From Hafnia psychrotolerans (GTDB taxonomy: Bacteria > Pseudomonadota > Gammaproteobacteria > Enterobacterales > Enterobacteriaceae), in the NCBI RefSeq assembly GCF_014639435.1, contig NZ_BMFZ01000013.1:40214-104213 (forward strand): 64,000 nucleotides of DNA, read 5' to 3'. Each line of letters starts with the position of its first letter. Within the stretch, counting starts at the first letter, position 1. Below the pieces are notes generated by a model. That model was given only the letters and a program-made list of their open reading frames with translations. It ran no database searches and was not told the DNA's origin. Positions 10,239 through 18,027 of the stretch are shown in pieces. The position numbers and the translations under genes were made by a program.

Positions 10239-10954
10239 TGAAGTTCTATCGACCGCTGAAACGCATTGAAGCGATCTCCTTCGATTTAGACGACACGCTG
10301 TACGAAAACTATGAAGTGATCCGGCGTACTGATACTGAAACACTGAAGTTTATTCAGGGTTTTCATCCGGCACTGGCGAACATAGAGGGAGACGCTATCC
10401 GTCTTATGCGCGCAGAATTACTGACGCAGGATGCGGAGATTTACCACGACGTCACCGAATGGCGTCGTCAGGCGGTACTGCTGGCGATGACCCGTGCAGG
10501 TCTGAGTGATGATGATGCGAAGCAGGGCACGAAAGCGGTGATGGAAACCTTCGCCTACTGGCGCAGCAAAATTTATGTGCCACAGGAAAATCACGATGCG
10601 CTGGCCGTCTTGGCCGAACGCTGGCCGTTGGTGGCAATCACCAACGGCAATGCCGATCCGCACGCCTGCGGTCTGGCGCAATATTTCCAGTTTACCTTAC
10701 GTGCTGGCGATCATGGTCGGGCAAAGCCTTATGCTGACATGTATAAAAAGACGTCGATGAAGCTGGATATTCCTCTGGAAAACATCCTGCATGTGGGCGA
10801 CGATCTTACGACCGATGTCGCGGGTTCCGTGGCCTGCGGGATGCAGGCATGCTGGATCAATCTGCGCGAGGGCAATCTTATGCACATCCGCGATACCCGT
10901 CTGTTGCCGCATATTGAGATTTCGCAGTTGGCATCGCTGACAGCATTGCTATAA
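10238..10954 (+). CDS. yigB: YigB, HAD-family 5-amino-6-(5-phospho-D-ribitylamino)uracil phosphatase
   Basis: Dephosphorylates the pyrimidine intermediate of riboflavin synthesis; in E. coli it is one of several HAD enzymes able to do this. The product has 238 residues. HAD motif I is SFDLDDTLYEN (about 14-24), motif II is AITNGNAD, and motifs III/IV are GRAKPYADMYKK and LHVGDDLTTDVAG, all intact. The ATG shares its first base with the xerC stop (TAATG). It is the last gene of the dapF operon; uvrD follows with its own SOS promoter. Confidence 0.92.
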   Translation: MKFYRPLKRIEAISFDLDDTLYENYEVIRRTDTETLKFIQGFHPALANIEGDAIRLMRAELLTQDAEIYHDVTEWRRQAVLLAMTRAGLSDDDAKQGTKAVMETFAYWRSKIYVPQENHDALAVLAERWPLVAITNGNADPHACGLAQYFQFTLRAGDHGRAKPYADMYKKTSMKLDIPLENILHVGDDLTTDVAGSVACGMQACWINLREGNLMHIRDTRLLPHIEISQLASLTALL

Positions 10955-10967
10955 TCCTCGTCATTCT

Positions 10968-10983
10968 CTGTATAAATTCACAG
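10968..10983 (+). promoter_or_regulatory. LexA (SOS) box upstream of uvrD
   Basis: CTGTATAAATTCACAG fits the LexA consensus CTG-N10-CAG, with the usual AT-rich centre. It lies 49 bases before the uvrD start, as expected for the SOS-inducible uvrD promoter known in E. coli. Confidence 0.88.
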
Positions 10984-10985
10984 TA

Positions 10986-11010
10986 GAAAAGTGTCCGTTG
11001 GGCACTTTTC
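10986..11010 (+). terminator. Attenuator-like hairpin in the uvrD leader
   Basis: GAAAAGTG (10986-10993) pairs with CACTTTTC (11003-11010), and the stem can extend inward by a T-G wobble and two C-G pairs. It lies between the LexA box and the uvrD start and is followed by the short pyrimidine run TCTTCC. E. coli uvrD also has a terminator-like structure at this place that has been linked to attenuation. The weak U-tract suggests partial termination. Confidence 0.55.
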
Positions 11011-11031
11011 TCTTCCAGACCAACGGTGCCT

Positions 11032-13197
11032 ATGGACGTTTCTGACCTGCTCGACAGCCTGAATGAAAAACAACGTGAAGCCGTGGCCGCGCCACGCAGC
11101 AATCTGTTGGTGTTGGCAGGAGCAGGCAGTGGCAAAACCCGCGTCCTGGTCCACCGTATTGCCTGGCTGCTGTCGGTAGAAAATTGCTCGCCGTACTCCA
11201 TCATGGCGGTGACATTTACCAACAAAGCGGCGGCGGAAATGCGTCATCGTATTGACCATCTGATTGGTAGCACCCAGGGCGGTATGTGGATCGGCACTTT
11301 CCACGGTCTTGCGCACCGCCTGCTGCGCGCCCATCACCTTGACGCAAAACTGCCACAGGACTTTCAGATCCTCGACAGCGATGACCAACTACGTCTCCTT
11401 AAGCGTATCGTTAAAGCGCTGAATATCGACGACAAACAGTGGCCGCCGCGTCAGGCGATGTGGTACGTCAACGCAAAAAAAGACGAAGGTCTTCGTCCGC
11501 AACACATTGAAACCTATAACAACCCGGTGGAAGCCACTTGGTTGCGCATCTATCAAGCTTATCAGGAAGCCTGCGACCGTGCGGGGTTGGTGGATTTTGC
11601 CGAGTTATTGCTGCGCGCCCACGAACTCTGGCTGAACAAGCCGCATATTTTGCAGCATTACCGCGACCGCTTTACCAATCTGATGGTGGACGAGTTTCAG
11701 GACACCAACAGCATCCAGTACGCGTGGATCCGTCTGCTGGCGGGCAACAATAATAATGTGATGATCGTTGGCGATGATGACCAGTCGATCTACGGCTGGC
11801 GCGGTGCACAGGTCGAAAACATTCAGCGCTTCCTGAAAGACTTTCCCAATGCGCACACCATTCGTCTGGAGCAGAACTACCGCTCCACCAGCACCATTCT
11901 GACCGCCGCCAACGCGCTAATCGCCAATAACAGCGGCCGTATGGGGAAAAACCTCTGGACCGAAGGAGTTGAAGGCGAACCGATTTCGCTCTATTGCGCT
12001 TTCAATGAACTCGATGAATCGCGTTTTGTGGTCAACCGCATCAAAGCCTGGCAGGACAACGGCGGCGCACTGAAAGATTGTGCGATTTTATACCGTAGCA
12101 ACGCCCAGTCACGTGTGCTGGAAGAAGCATTATTACAGATGGCCATGCCGTACCGTATTTACGGCGGGCAGCGCTTCTTCGAACGTCAGGAAATTAGAGA
12201 TGCACTGGCTTACCTGCGCCTGATGGCCAACCGCAATGACGATGCCGCTTTCGAGCGTGTGGTGAATACGCCGACGCGCGGCATTGGCGATCGCACCCTC
12301 GACGTCGTGCGCCAGACGGCCCGTGACCGGCAAATGACCATGTGGCAGGCCACGCGTGCGTTGTTGCAGGATAAAGCTCTGGCGGGCCGCGCAGCATCGT
12401 CATTGCAACGATTTTGCGAACTGGTGGATGCTCTGGCACACGAAACTGCCGATCTGTCGCTGCACGTTCAGACTGACCGGGTAATTAAAGACTCCGGCCT
12501 GTTCATGATGTATGAACAGGAGAAAGGCGAGAAAGGGCAGGCGCGAATCGAAAACCTTGAGGAATTGGTGACGGCGACGCGCCAGTTCAGCTACCAAGAT
12601 GAAGACCAGGATCTGATGCCGCTACAGGCCTTCCTGTCCCATGCCGCGCTGGAAGCCGGCGAAGGGCAGGCGGATGCCAATCAGGATGCGGCCCAGTTGA
12701 TGACGTTGCACTCAGCTAAAGGGCTGGAGTTTCCGCAGGTGTTTATTGTTGGTATGGAAGAGGGCATGTTCCCGAGCCAGATGTCACTCGACGAAGGCGG
12801 GCGTTTGGAAGAAGAACGCCGTCTGGCTTATGTTGGCGTGACGCGTGCGATGCAAAAGCTGACCCTGACCTACGCTGAAACCCGCCGTCTGTACGGCAAA
12901 GAGGTTTATCACAAGCCTTCACGCTTTGTCGGTGAATTACCGGAGAACTGTGTCGAAGAAGTTCGCCTTCGCGCCAGCGTGTCACGACCAGTCAGCCATA
13001 AACGCATGGGCACGCCGATGAGTACCAGCGACACCGGGTTCACCCTCGGCCAGCGCGTGGTGCACCCGAAATTTGGCGAAGGCACCATCGTGAATATGGA
13101 AGGCAGCGGCGAGCATAGTCGTCTGCAAGTGGCTTTCCCCGGTGAGGGGATCAAGTGGTTGGTTGCCGCCTACGCCCGTCTGGAAGCTGCAAGCTAG
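11032..13197 (+). CDS. uvrD: DNA helicase II
   Basis: 3'-5' SF1 helicase used in nucleotide excision and mismatch repair and in removing RecA filaments. ATG 11032 gives 721 residues (E. coli 720). Walker A is AGAGSGKTRV (about 29-38), Walker B is VDEFQDTN with GDDDQSIYGWRGA just after it, motif IV/V regions include LEQNYRST and MTLHSAKGLEFP, and motif VI is AYVGVTRA. The C-terminal Tudor-like tail (LGQRVVHPKFGEGTIVNMEGSG) binds partners such as RNA polymerase. An in-frame GTG two codons upstream (11026) is less likely than this ATG. SOS-controlled. Confidence 0.97.
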   Translation: MDVSDLLDSLNEKQREAVAAPRSNLLVLAGAGSGKTRVLVHRIAWLLSVENCSPYSIMAVTFTNKAAAEMRHRIDHLIGSTQGGMWIGTFHGLAHRLLRAHHLDAKLPQDFQILDSDDQLRLLKRIVKALNIDDKQWPPRQAMWYVNAKKDEGLRPQHIETYNNPVEATWLRIYQAYQEACDRAGLVDFAELLLRAHELWLNKPHILQHYRDRFTNLMVDEFQDTNSIQYAWIRLLAGNNNNVMIVGDDDQSIYGWRGAQVENIQRFLKDFPNAHTIRLEQNYRSTSTILTAANALIANNSGRMGKNLWTEGVEGEPISLYCAFNELDESRFVVNRIKAWQDNGGALKDCAILYRSNAQSRVLEEALLQMAMPYRIYGGQRFFERQEIRDALAYLRLMANRNDDAAFERVVNTPTRGIGDRTLDVVRQTARDRQMTMWQATRALLQDKALAGRAASSLQRFCELVDALAHETADLSLHVQTDRVIKDSGLFMMYEQEKGEKGQARIENLEELVTATRQFSYQDEDQDLMPLQAFLSHAALEAGEGQADANQDAAQLMTLHSAKGLEFPQVFIVGMEEGMFPSQMSLDEGGRLEEERRLAYVGVTRAMQKLTLTYAETRRLYGKEVYHKPSRFVGELPENCVEEVRLRASVSRPVSHKRMGTPMSTSDTGFTLGQRVVHPKFGEGTIVNMEGSGEHSRLQVAFPGEGIKWLVAAYARLEAAS

Positions 13198-13212
13198 CTT
13201 ACTGGCGATCCT

Positions 13213-13300
13213 GAGTCCGGGCAGTGCTCGACATCCTCATGGACTACGTGTCCATTCCGGTGTCTCCGCGCTGGTCGAACTCAGCCTCGCTGTGCCGCTG
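13213..13300. repeat. Partial relative of the ugpB-ugpA palindromic element
   Basis: This non-coding stretch after uvrD shares GGGCAGT-CTCG and CAT-GGACT-N-GTCCA blocks, in the same order, with the long palindromic element between ugpB and ugpA. It also has its own small palindrome ATGGAC-TACGT-GTCCAT. The match is by eye and covers only parts of the element. Confidence 0.45.
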
Positions 13301-13303
13301 ACG

Positions 13304-13325
13304 CCTGACGCTTGTCAGGATTTTA
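13304..13325 (+). terminator. uvrD terminator
   Basis: CCTGAC-GCTT-GTCAGG forms a compact 6-bp hairpin followed by ATTTTA, about 105 bases after the uvrD stop. A second copy of GTCAGGCG (13326-13333) could pair with CGCCTGAC instead; that alternative extends a few bases into the 3' end of the convergent cupin gene. Confidence 0.55.
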
Positions 13326-13326
13326 G

Positions 13327-13803
13327 TCAGGCGGCGAAAGCATCACCCACATCTGCCTTCGCATACCATTCCAGCGTTACTTTTACGCGTTCGTCGCCTT
13401 CTGGCGGAGTACCGGGCAGATAATCCTGTTCGGTAACGGGCTGGTAGGCGCCGCGTTTCACTTCAAATATCACGCCACCTTCGTCGAGCGATAACACGCT
13501 GTGCCAGGTATTGGCGGGGATCTCCAGCAAGCGGGTTTCTGCGCCCAACCACAGGCGGTCAGTGACGTTGCCTTCAGCATCATAAATCAGTACCAGAAAA
13601 CGTCCGCGTAGCGCGGTGAGCATCTCCCAGGTGTGCGGATGGCGATGGACGCGCACGTAAGTGCCAGGTTCCATGGCAATCGCCAGACGCTGCACGCCAT
13701 CTTCCGGAGCCGGATGAATATTGAGGTTCTGACGAAGGCGAGGGGAGTTGGCGGCCTGGGTTATCAGTTCGCACATCATGTCTTGGTTAATCTGTTTAAT
13801 CAT
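13327..13803 (-). CDS. WbuC-type cupin-fold metalloprotein
   Basis: A 158-residue single-domain cupin of the family named after WbuC, first noted in O-antigen clusters; no reaction is assigned. The metal-binding motif 1 is VRVHRHPHTWEMLTALRGRF (about 44-63) and motif 2 is around IPANTWHSVLSLDEGGVIFE (about 93-113). ATG 13803 has a good AGGA site just upstream; the open frame runs further up to 13839 but without a better start. No O-antigen genes are nearby, so this is a chromosomal stand-alone member converging on uvrD. Confidence 0.75.
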   Translation of the reverse strand: MIKQINQDMMCELITQAANSPRLRQNLNIHPAPEDGVQRLAIAMEPGTYVRVHRHPHTWEMLTALRGRFLVLIYDAEGNVTDRLWLGAETRLLEIPANTWHSVLSLDEGGVIFEVKRGAYQPVTEQDYLPGTPPEGDERVKVTLEWYAKADVGDAFAA

Positions 13804-13950
13804 CGGAGTTCCTGTGCGGCACACGCCGGAAAAGGGCATAATCGAGGCCGTCGAGTGTAGCCAAAAAACCTGCGGTATATAAGTCCGTGGAGGTTATCGC
13901 GATAGTCTTAGTATTATGCATAAATGTTGCGAGATTACTTTTGTTGATAG

Positions 13951-13980
13951 TTGACACTGTTTTTCTTCTCGGCGTAACAT
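13951..13980 (+). promoter_or_regulatory. Candidate sigma-70 promoter of corA
   Basis: TTGACA (13951-13956) and TAACAT (13975-13980) are separated by 18 bases. Transcription would start near 13987, giving a leader of about 250 bases before corA. This is the best -35 match in the region; no experimental start is known to me. Confidence 0.55.
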
Positions 13981-13994
13981 GCGCGCACTAATAT

Positions 13995-14099
13995 CAATGA
14001 GGATCTTCGCCTTGGACACACCCAGTAGATACTGGCTCGATAACCTGTTCTTCAGGTACCACTTCTAAGGCTATCCTCATTGCTGATGGCCTTAGTGGT
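13995..14099 (+). promoter_or_regulatory. corA leader with two mutually exclusive helices
   Basis: Helix A pairs CAATGAGGAT (13995-14004) with ATCCTCATTG (14073-14082), a perfect 10 bp that would hide the start of the leader ORF. Helix B pairs ACCAC plus TAAGGC (14058-14062 and 14066-14071, with a 3-base bulge) with GCCTTAGTGGT (14089-14099). The 3' arm of A lies in the loop of B, so both cannot form at once except as a pseudoknot. A ribosome at the end of the leader ORF would block helix B. This is the architecture of a translation-coupled switch. Confidence 0.6.
13997..14068 (+). CDS. Possible 23-codon leader peptide of corA
   Basis: ATG 13997 opens a 23-residue frame (MRIFALDTPSRYW, then LDNLFFRYHF) that ends at TAA 14066-14068, about 170 bases before corA. 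The predicted promoter would leave only about 10 bases of 5' UTR, and no clear ribosome-binding site precedes the ATG. The start lies in one arm of a helix (13995-14004 with 14073-14082), and the stop lies inside the 5' arm of a competing helix (14058-14099). Salmonella corA has a translated leader ORF called corL; equivalence is possible but was not tested. Translation is inferred only from this layout. Confidence 0.4.
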   Translation: MRIFALDTPSRYWLDNLFFRYHF

Positions 14100-14234
14100 T
14101 GTCAGCGATCCCCGTTCTGTCGCTGTGAGTCAGATCTGAATTTGGTCTAAACATGCCGGTGACACTTTTTCACCTTGTGTTTTCCTGTGCTTCAACGCGT
14201 TGTCCATACCTGTCACCTTTGGGAGAACGGGCAC

Positions 14235-15197
14235 ATGCTGAGTGCTTTTAAATTAGATAACAGCCGCTTATCCCGTTTGGAGCTGGACGAGTCTGAAGCC
14301 GAAACTGACGAGCTGAAAACGTCGTTATGGGTCGACTTGATTGAGCCAGATGAACAGGAACGTGAGCGTGTTCAATGTGAGTTAGGCCAGAGCCTGGCAA
14401 CACGTCCGGAATTGGATGATATCGAAGCGTCGGCCCGTTTCTTTGAAGACGAAGATGGCCTGCACATTCACTCCTTTTTCTATTATGAAGATGCGGAAGA
14501 CCACGCGGGAAACAGTACCGTAGCCTTTACCATCCGCGAAGGCCGGCTGTATACACTGCGTGAGCGCGAACTACCGGCGTTTCGTCTCTACCGTATGCGT
14601 GCCAGAAACCAGACGCTGGTGGATGGAAACGCTTATGAACTCCTGCTGGATCTGTTCGAAACCAAAATCGAACAGTTGGCAGATGAAATCGAAAATATCT
14701 ACAGCGATCTGGAAAAACTTAGCCGTGTGATCATGGAAGGTCAGCAGGGCGATGAATATGACGCAGCGTTATCTACGCTGGCGGAGCTGGAAGATGTTGG
14801 CTGGAAAGTGCGTCTGTGTTTGATGGATACCCAGCGCGCGCTGAACTTTTTGGTGCGCAAGGCCCGTTTACCTGGCAGCCAGCTTGAACAGGCGCGTGAA
14901 GTGTTGCGCGATATCGAGTCGCTGTTGCCACATAACGAATCACTGTTTCAGAAGGTCAACTTCCTGATGCAGGCGGCAATGGGTTTCATTAATATCGAAC
15001 AGAACCGCATCATCAAGATCTTCTCGGTTGTTTCCGTGGTGTTTCTGCCGCCAACACTGGTGGCATCTAGTTACGGCATGAACTTCAAGTTTATGCCTGA
15101 GCTGGATCTCACCTTTGGTTACCCGGCTGCGATTGGCCTGATGATCCTGGCCGGTCTGGCACCTTATCTGTACTTCAAACGCAAGAATTGGCTTTAA
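14235..15197 (+). CDS. corA: CorA magnesium/cobalt/nickel channel
   Basis: Homopentameric inner-membrane channel for Mg2+ uptake. ATG 14235 ([19 protein letters not shown]) follows the site GGGAGAACGG and gives 320 residues (E. coli 316); the frame stays open to 14175 but the upstream part is leader. A large acidic cytoplasmic funnel precedes two C-terminal membrane spans. The selectivity motif GMN is in [13 protein letters not shown] (about 280-292), and the C terminus [10 protein letters not shown] is the family ending. The four extra residues lie in the acidic N-terminal region. A structured leader of about 250 bases suggests post-initiation control. Confidence 0.96.
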   Translation: MLSAFKLDNSRLSRLELDESEAETDELKTSLWVDLIEPDEQERERVQCELGQSLATRPELDDIEASARFFEDEDGLHIHSFFYYEDAEDHAGNSTVAFTIREGRLYTLRERELPAFRLYRMRARNQTLVDGNAYELLLDLFETKIEQLADEIENIYSDLEKLSRVIMEGQQGDEYDAALSTLAELEDVGWKVRLCLMDTQRALNFLVRKARLPGSQLEQAREVLRDIESLLPHNESLFQKVNFLMQAAMGFINIEQNRIIKIFSVVSVVFLPPTLVASSYGMNFKFMPELDLTFGYPAAIGLMILAGLAPYLYFKRKNWL

Positions 15198-15205
15198 GCC
15201 TTAAT

Positions 15206-15239
15206 CCTGCTGACATGGGAGTGTACCTATGCCAGCAGG
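15206..15239 (+). terminator. corA terminator
   Basis: CCTGCTG (15206-15212) pairs with CAGCAGG (15233-15239) and is followed by TTCTT. It starts 9 bases after the corA stop. The loop is long (20 bases) and the T-run is short, so termination may be inefficient. Confidence 0.5.
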
Positions 15240-15318
15240 TTCTTCGCGCCTGATTTCCCTGCGCTGTTCAAACTATGTTAAAAATATGCCTCCGCTTGCT
15301 CTGATGCAGAATTAAATC

Positions 15319-16383
15319 ATGTTGATGGAAAGGATTGCTTCCGGGAGTCAGTGGTCGTTGCTGGTTATCGCCTCGCTGATCCTCGGTTTTCTCTTTCAGG
15401 CATTCCACGTACCAGCCGCTTTGCTGCTGGGGCCGATGATCGTCGGTGTCCTGATGGGATTACTGGGCGCGACTGTGCGTATCGCACCGGTTTTCTTCAA
15501 AATTGCGCAGGGTATTCTCGGCTGCATGATTGCCCAGAGTTTATCGCCCTCTATCTTGCCCCCTTTGCTGAATGACTGGCCGATGGTCCTGCTGGTACTG
15601 GTCGCTACACTCTTGGCAAGCGGCCTATCCGGTTGGCTGCTGGTGAAATTCAGTAGCCTACCTGGGCCAACCGGCGCGTGGGGTTCCTCCCCCGGAGGTG
15701 CCAGCGCGATGGTGGCGATGGCTGGAGACTTCGGAGCCGATGTGCGTCTGGTGGCATTCATGCAGTATCTACGGGTGTTGTTTGTGGCAACGGCGGCGGC
15801 ATTTGTCGCGCGTATAACCCTCGGCGATAGCGCTTCGGCTGCTGCTGTGATTTGGTTCCCTCCCGTTGACTGGCGCTTTGCCGCCACGCTGCTGCTGGCA
15901 CTGGCAGGCGTCTGGCTGGGACCCCGACTGCGTATTCCCTCCGGTGCATTACTATTGCCGGCTGTTGTCGGTGCGGTACTTCACTCGACTGAAACCATGA
16001 CGTTACAGGTACCTGAGTGGCTATTGGCGATGGCTTATACCCTGATTGGCTGGAGCGTGGGATTAAGATTCACCCGACCCATTTTCAGGCTGGCATTGCA
16101 GACGCTACCGCAGATGGTGGCGTCAATTATCGGACTGATGCTGATTTGCGGTGGGATGGCGTGGGTCCTCACACAGGTGCTGCATGTCGATATGCTGACG
16201 GCCTATCTGGCGACCAGCCCGGGCGGGCTGGATACGGTAGCGATCATCGCGGCAGGCAGTAATGTCAATTTAGGGTTCGTGATGGCAATGCAGACGTTGC
16301 GTCTGCTGACCATCATTGTGACCGGTCCGGCCATGGCGAAGTTTATTTCACGCAGTGCCAAACCGTCGTCCTCAATGCCTTAG
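15319..16383 (+). CDS. AbrB-family membrane protein (duplicated AbrB domain)
   Basis: A 354-residue integral membrane protein of the family annotated as AbrB or 'ammonia monooxygenase', related to E. coli AbrB. The annotation names are historical; it is neither a known regulator nor a monooxygenase, and a transport role is only guessed. About 9-10 hydrophobic segments are visible. The two halves each contain the family's repeat core, with Gly/Pro-rich motifs GSSPGGASAMVAMAGDFGAD (about 122-141) and ATSPGGLDTVAIIAAGSNVN (about 298-317). The duplicated SPGG motif is the clearest mark. The 3' end overlaps the convergent rarD end by 12 bases. Confidence 0.78.
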   Translation: MLMERIASGSQWSLLVIASLILGFLFQAFHVPAALLLGPMIVGVLMGLLGATVRIAPVFFKIAQGILGCMIAQSLSPSILPPLLNDWPMVLLVLVATLLASGLSGWLLVKFSSLPGPTGAWGSSPGGASAMVAMAGDFGADVRLVAFMQYLRVLFVATAAAFVARITLGDSASAAAVIWFPPVDWRFAATLLLALAGVWLGPRLRIPSGALLLPAVVGAVLHSTETMTLQVPEWLLAMAYTLIGWSVGLRFTRPIFRLALQTLPQMVASIIGLMLICGGMAWVLTQVLHVDMLTAYLATSPGGLDTVAIIAAGSNVNLGFVMAMQTLRLLTIIVTGPAMAKFISRSAKPSSSMP

Positions 16384-17259
16384 GCGGTGTTGGGTATAAA
16401 GCGCGTCAGTGACGAAGCAGATCAAACCCGCCCAGATAAACCCGAAAGTAACGAGCTGCGATATGTTGACTTTCTCACCGTAGAACACCGCCAGAATAAA
16501 CATCAGCGTTGGGGCAAGATATTGGAAAAAGCCTAAGGTGGAGAGTTTGAGACGCGCCGTTGCTGCGGTAAAAAACAGCAGCGGGATCGTCGTAACGATT
16601 CCGGCTGCCATGAGTAGCAGATTCAGCGACCATGGATTGGCTGGCAGATGACTGGTGACGGTATCGGCGATGAAAAACAAATAGATGGCCGCTACCGGCA
16701 ACAGCCACAGCGTTTCAATAAGCATGCCCGTTTGGGCCTCTACGCCGATGCGTTTACGCAACAATCCATATAGCGCAAAACTCAGCGACAGCCCCAGGGC
16801 AATCATCGGTACCGAACCAAACATCCACACCTGATAACCGACACCGATAAACGCCAGTATCACGGCAATCCACTGCATCCGTCGGAAACGCTCGCCTAAA
16901 AACACCATTCCCAACAGTACGTTAACCAGCGGGTTGATGAAGTAGCCAAGGCTGGCTTCCAACAGATGACTATTGTTGATGGCCCAGATATATAACAGCC
17001 AGTTACCGGCGATCACTGTGGCCGTCAACAATAACAGAACCACCTTCTTCGGCACTTTCAGCACCTGACGCACATCGCCCCAACGGCGGCTAACTGACAG
17101 TAAAATCAGCATAAAGAAGAACGACCAGATTACCCTGTGAGTAAGGATTTCCCCTGCGGGAACCTGCTTGATCAACTTAAAATATACCGGGGCGATACCC
17201 CAGATAAGATAGGCGATGAAAGCAAAAATAATGCCTTGTCGAGTGCGTTGTTCGTCCAT
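16372..17259 (-). CDS. rarD: RarD, EamA-family transporter
   Basis: Ten-span inner-membrane protein of the drug/metabolite transporter superfamily, related to chloramphenicol-sensitivity proteins; its substrate is unknown. The 295-residue length fits E. coli RarD. Characteristic segments are AYLIWGIAPVYFKL, ILTHRVIWSFFFM, NSHLLEASLGYFINPLVNVLLG and LKLSTLGFFQYLAPTLMF. Two EamA repeats make up the protein. It is transcribed toward and overlaps the end of the AbrB-type gene, and keeps the E. coli neighbour yigI upstream. Confidence 0.93.
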   Translation of the reverse strand: MDEQRTRQGIIFAFIAYLIWGIAPVYFKLIKQVPAGEILTHRVIWSFFFMLILLSVSRRWGDVRQVLKVPKKVVLLLLTATVIAGNWLLYIWAINNSHLLEASLGYFINPLVNVLLGMVFLGERFRRMQWIAVILAFIGVGYQVWMFGSVPMIALGLSLSFALYGLLRKRIGVEAQTGMLIETLWLLPVAAIYLFFIADTVTSHLPANPWSLNLLLMAAGIVTTIPLLFFTAATARLKLSTLGFFQYLAPTLMFILAVFYGEKVNISQLVTFGFIWAGLICFVTDALYTQHRLRH

Positions 17260-17334
17260 GTTGAGCTGACCTGATGAAAATTAAGAAAGCGAGTGTAACC
17301 GATACTTACCGCGATGGATTTGCTTTCTCATTAT

Positions 17335-17817
17335 TCAGCCCACCAGATAAGTGGCATTCGCCGTAGCAATATGTACACCACTGTCATTGTGTAGATCGAC
17401 CCGCGCGACGGACACTTTATTTCCCGCACGGATCAGTTGGCTGGTGACAGTAAATACCTCGCCACGCCCTGGGCGCAGATAGTCAACACGGAGATCGATG
17501 GTACCCATTTTCGCCAGACGCTGGCGCATTTCCGCTTCCAGCAAGGGATGATCAGGCTTATCGCGACGGATCAACGAACTGGTGACGCATACCAGACCGG
17601 CTGCGACATCCAGTACGGCAGCGATCACGCCGCCGTGGAGGATCTTCTGTGCGGCATTACCGACCAGGCGGTCCTGATGAGTAAATAGTAGCTCGGCGTG
17701 GTCTGCCTCAAGGCGTTTAAGTTCAAGACCCAGTTCGCGGTTGAACGGCATATCGTAAACGAAAATATCGCCGATTAGCTGGCGCGCGGCATCGTGGCTC
17801 ATGGGAGTGGCAGACAT
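17335..17817 (-). CDS. yigI: YigI, hotdog-fold acyl-CoA thioesterase family protein
   Basis: A 160-residue single hotdog domain related to PaaI-type thioesterases. The core helix motif is [19 protein letters not shown] (about 59-77), followed by the strand region [20 protein letters not shown]. In E. coli, YigI acts on medium- to long-chain acyl-CoAs. The start at 17817 ([14 protein letters not shown]) is five codons upstream of a second ATG; either is possible. It is divergent from pldA across a 210-base AT-rich promoter region in which no specific operator was recognised. Confidence 0.88.
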   Translation of the reverse strand: MSATPMSHDAARQLIGDIFVYDMPFNRELGLELKRLEADHAELLFTHQDRLVGNAAQKILHGGVIAAVLDVAAGLVCVTSSLIRRDKPDHPLLEAEMRQRLAKMGTIDLRVDYLRPGRGEVFTVTSQLIRAGNKVSVARVDLHNDSGVHIATANATYLVG

Positions 17818-18027
17818 GACAGACTTCCTGAAGTGCGGACCTAAATGTTAATGGAATGTAGATTTTAGGCCGTTGGTGTATTGATTTCCAGAGTGACAAT
17901 GATAAATCTAATCAATACGCAGTGAGCGTGCTATTTGTGTGTAAAATAGCCTGCTTTTTCTGGGTTCTCAAAATCTAATAACATCTCAGCCGCGCAGTCG
18001 GCAATTGACTATTTTGGTGGAGGAATA

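Noticed and set aside
13997-14068. Naming the corA leader ORF corL
   Set aside because: The layout is suggestive but I could not compare the peptide with Salmonella CorL, so no symbol is given.
15396-15887. 163-codon frame antisense to the AbrB-family gene
   Set aside because: The sense frame has clear membrane segments and duplicated SPGG motifs; the antisense product is low-complexity.
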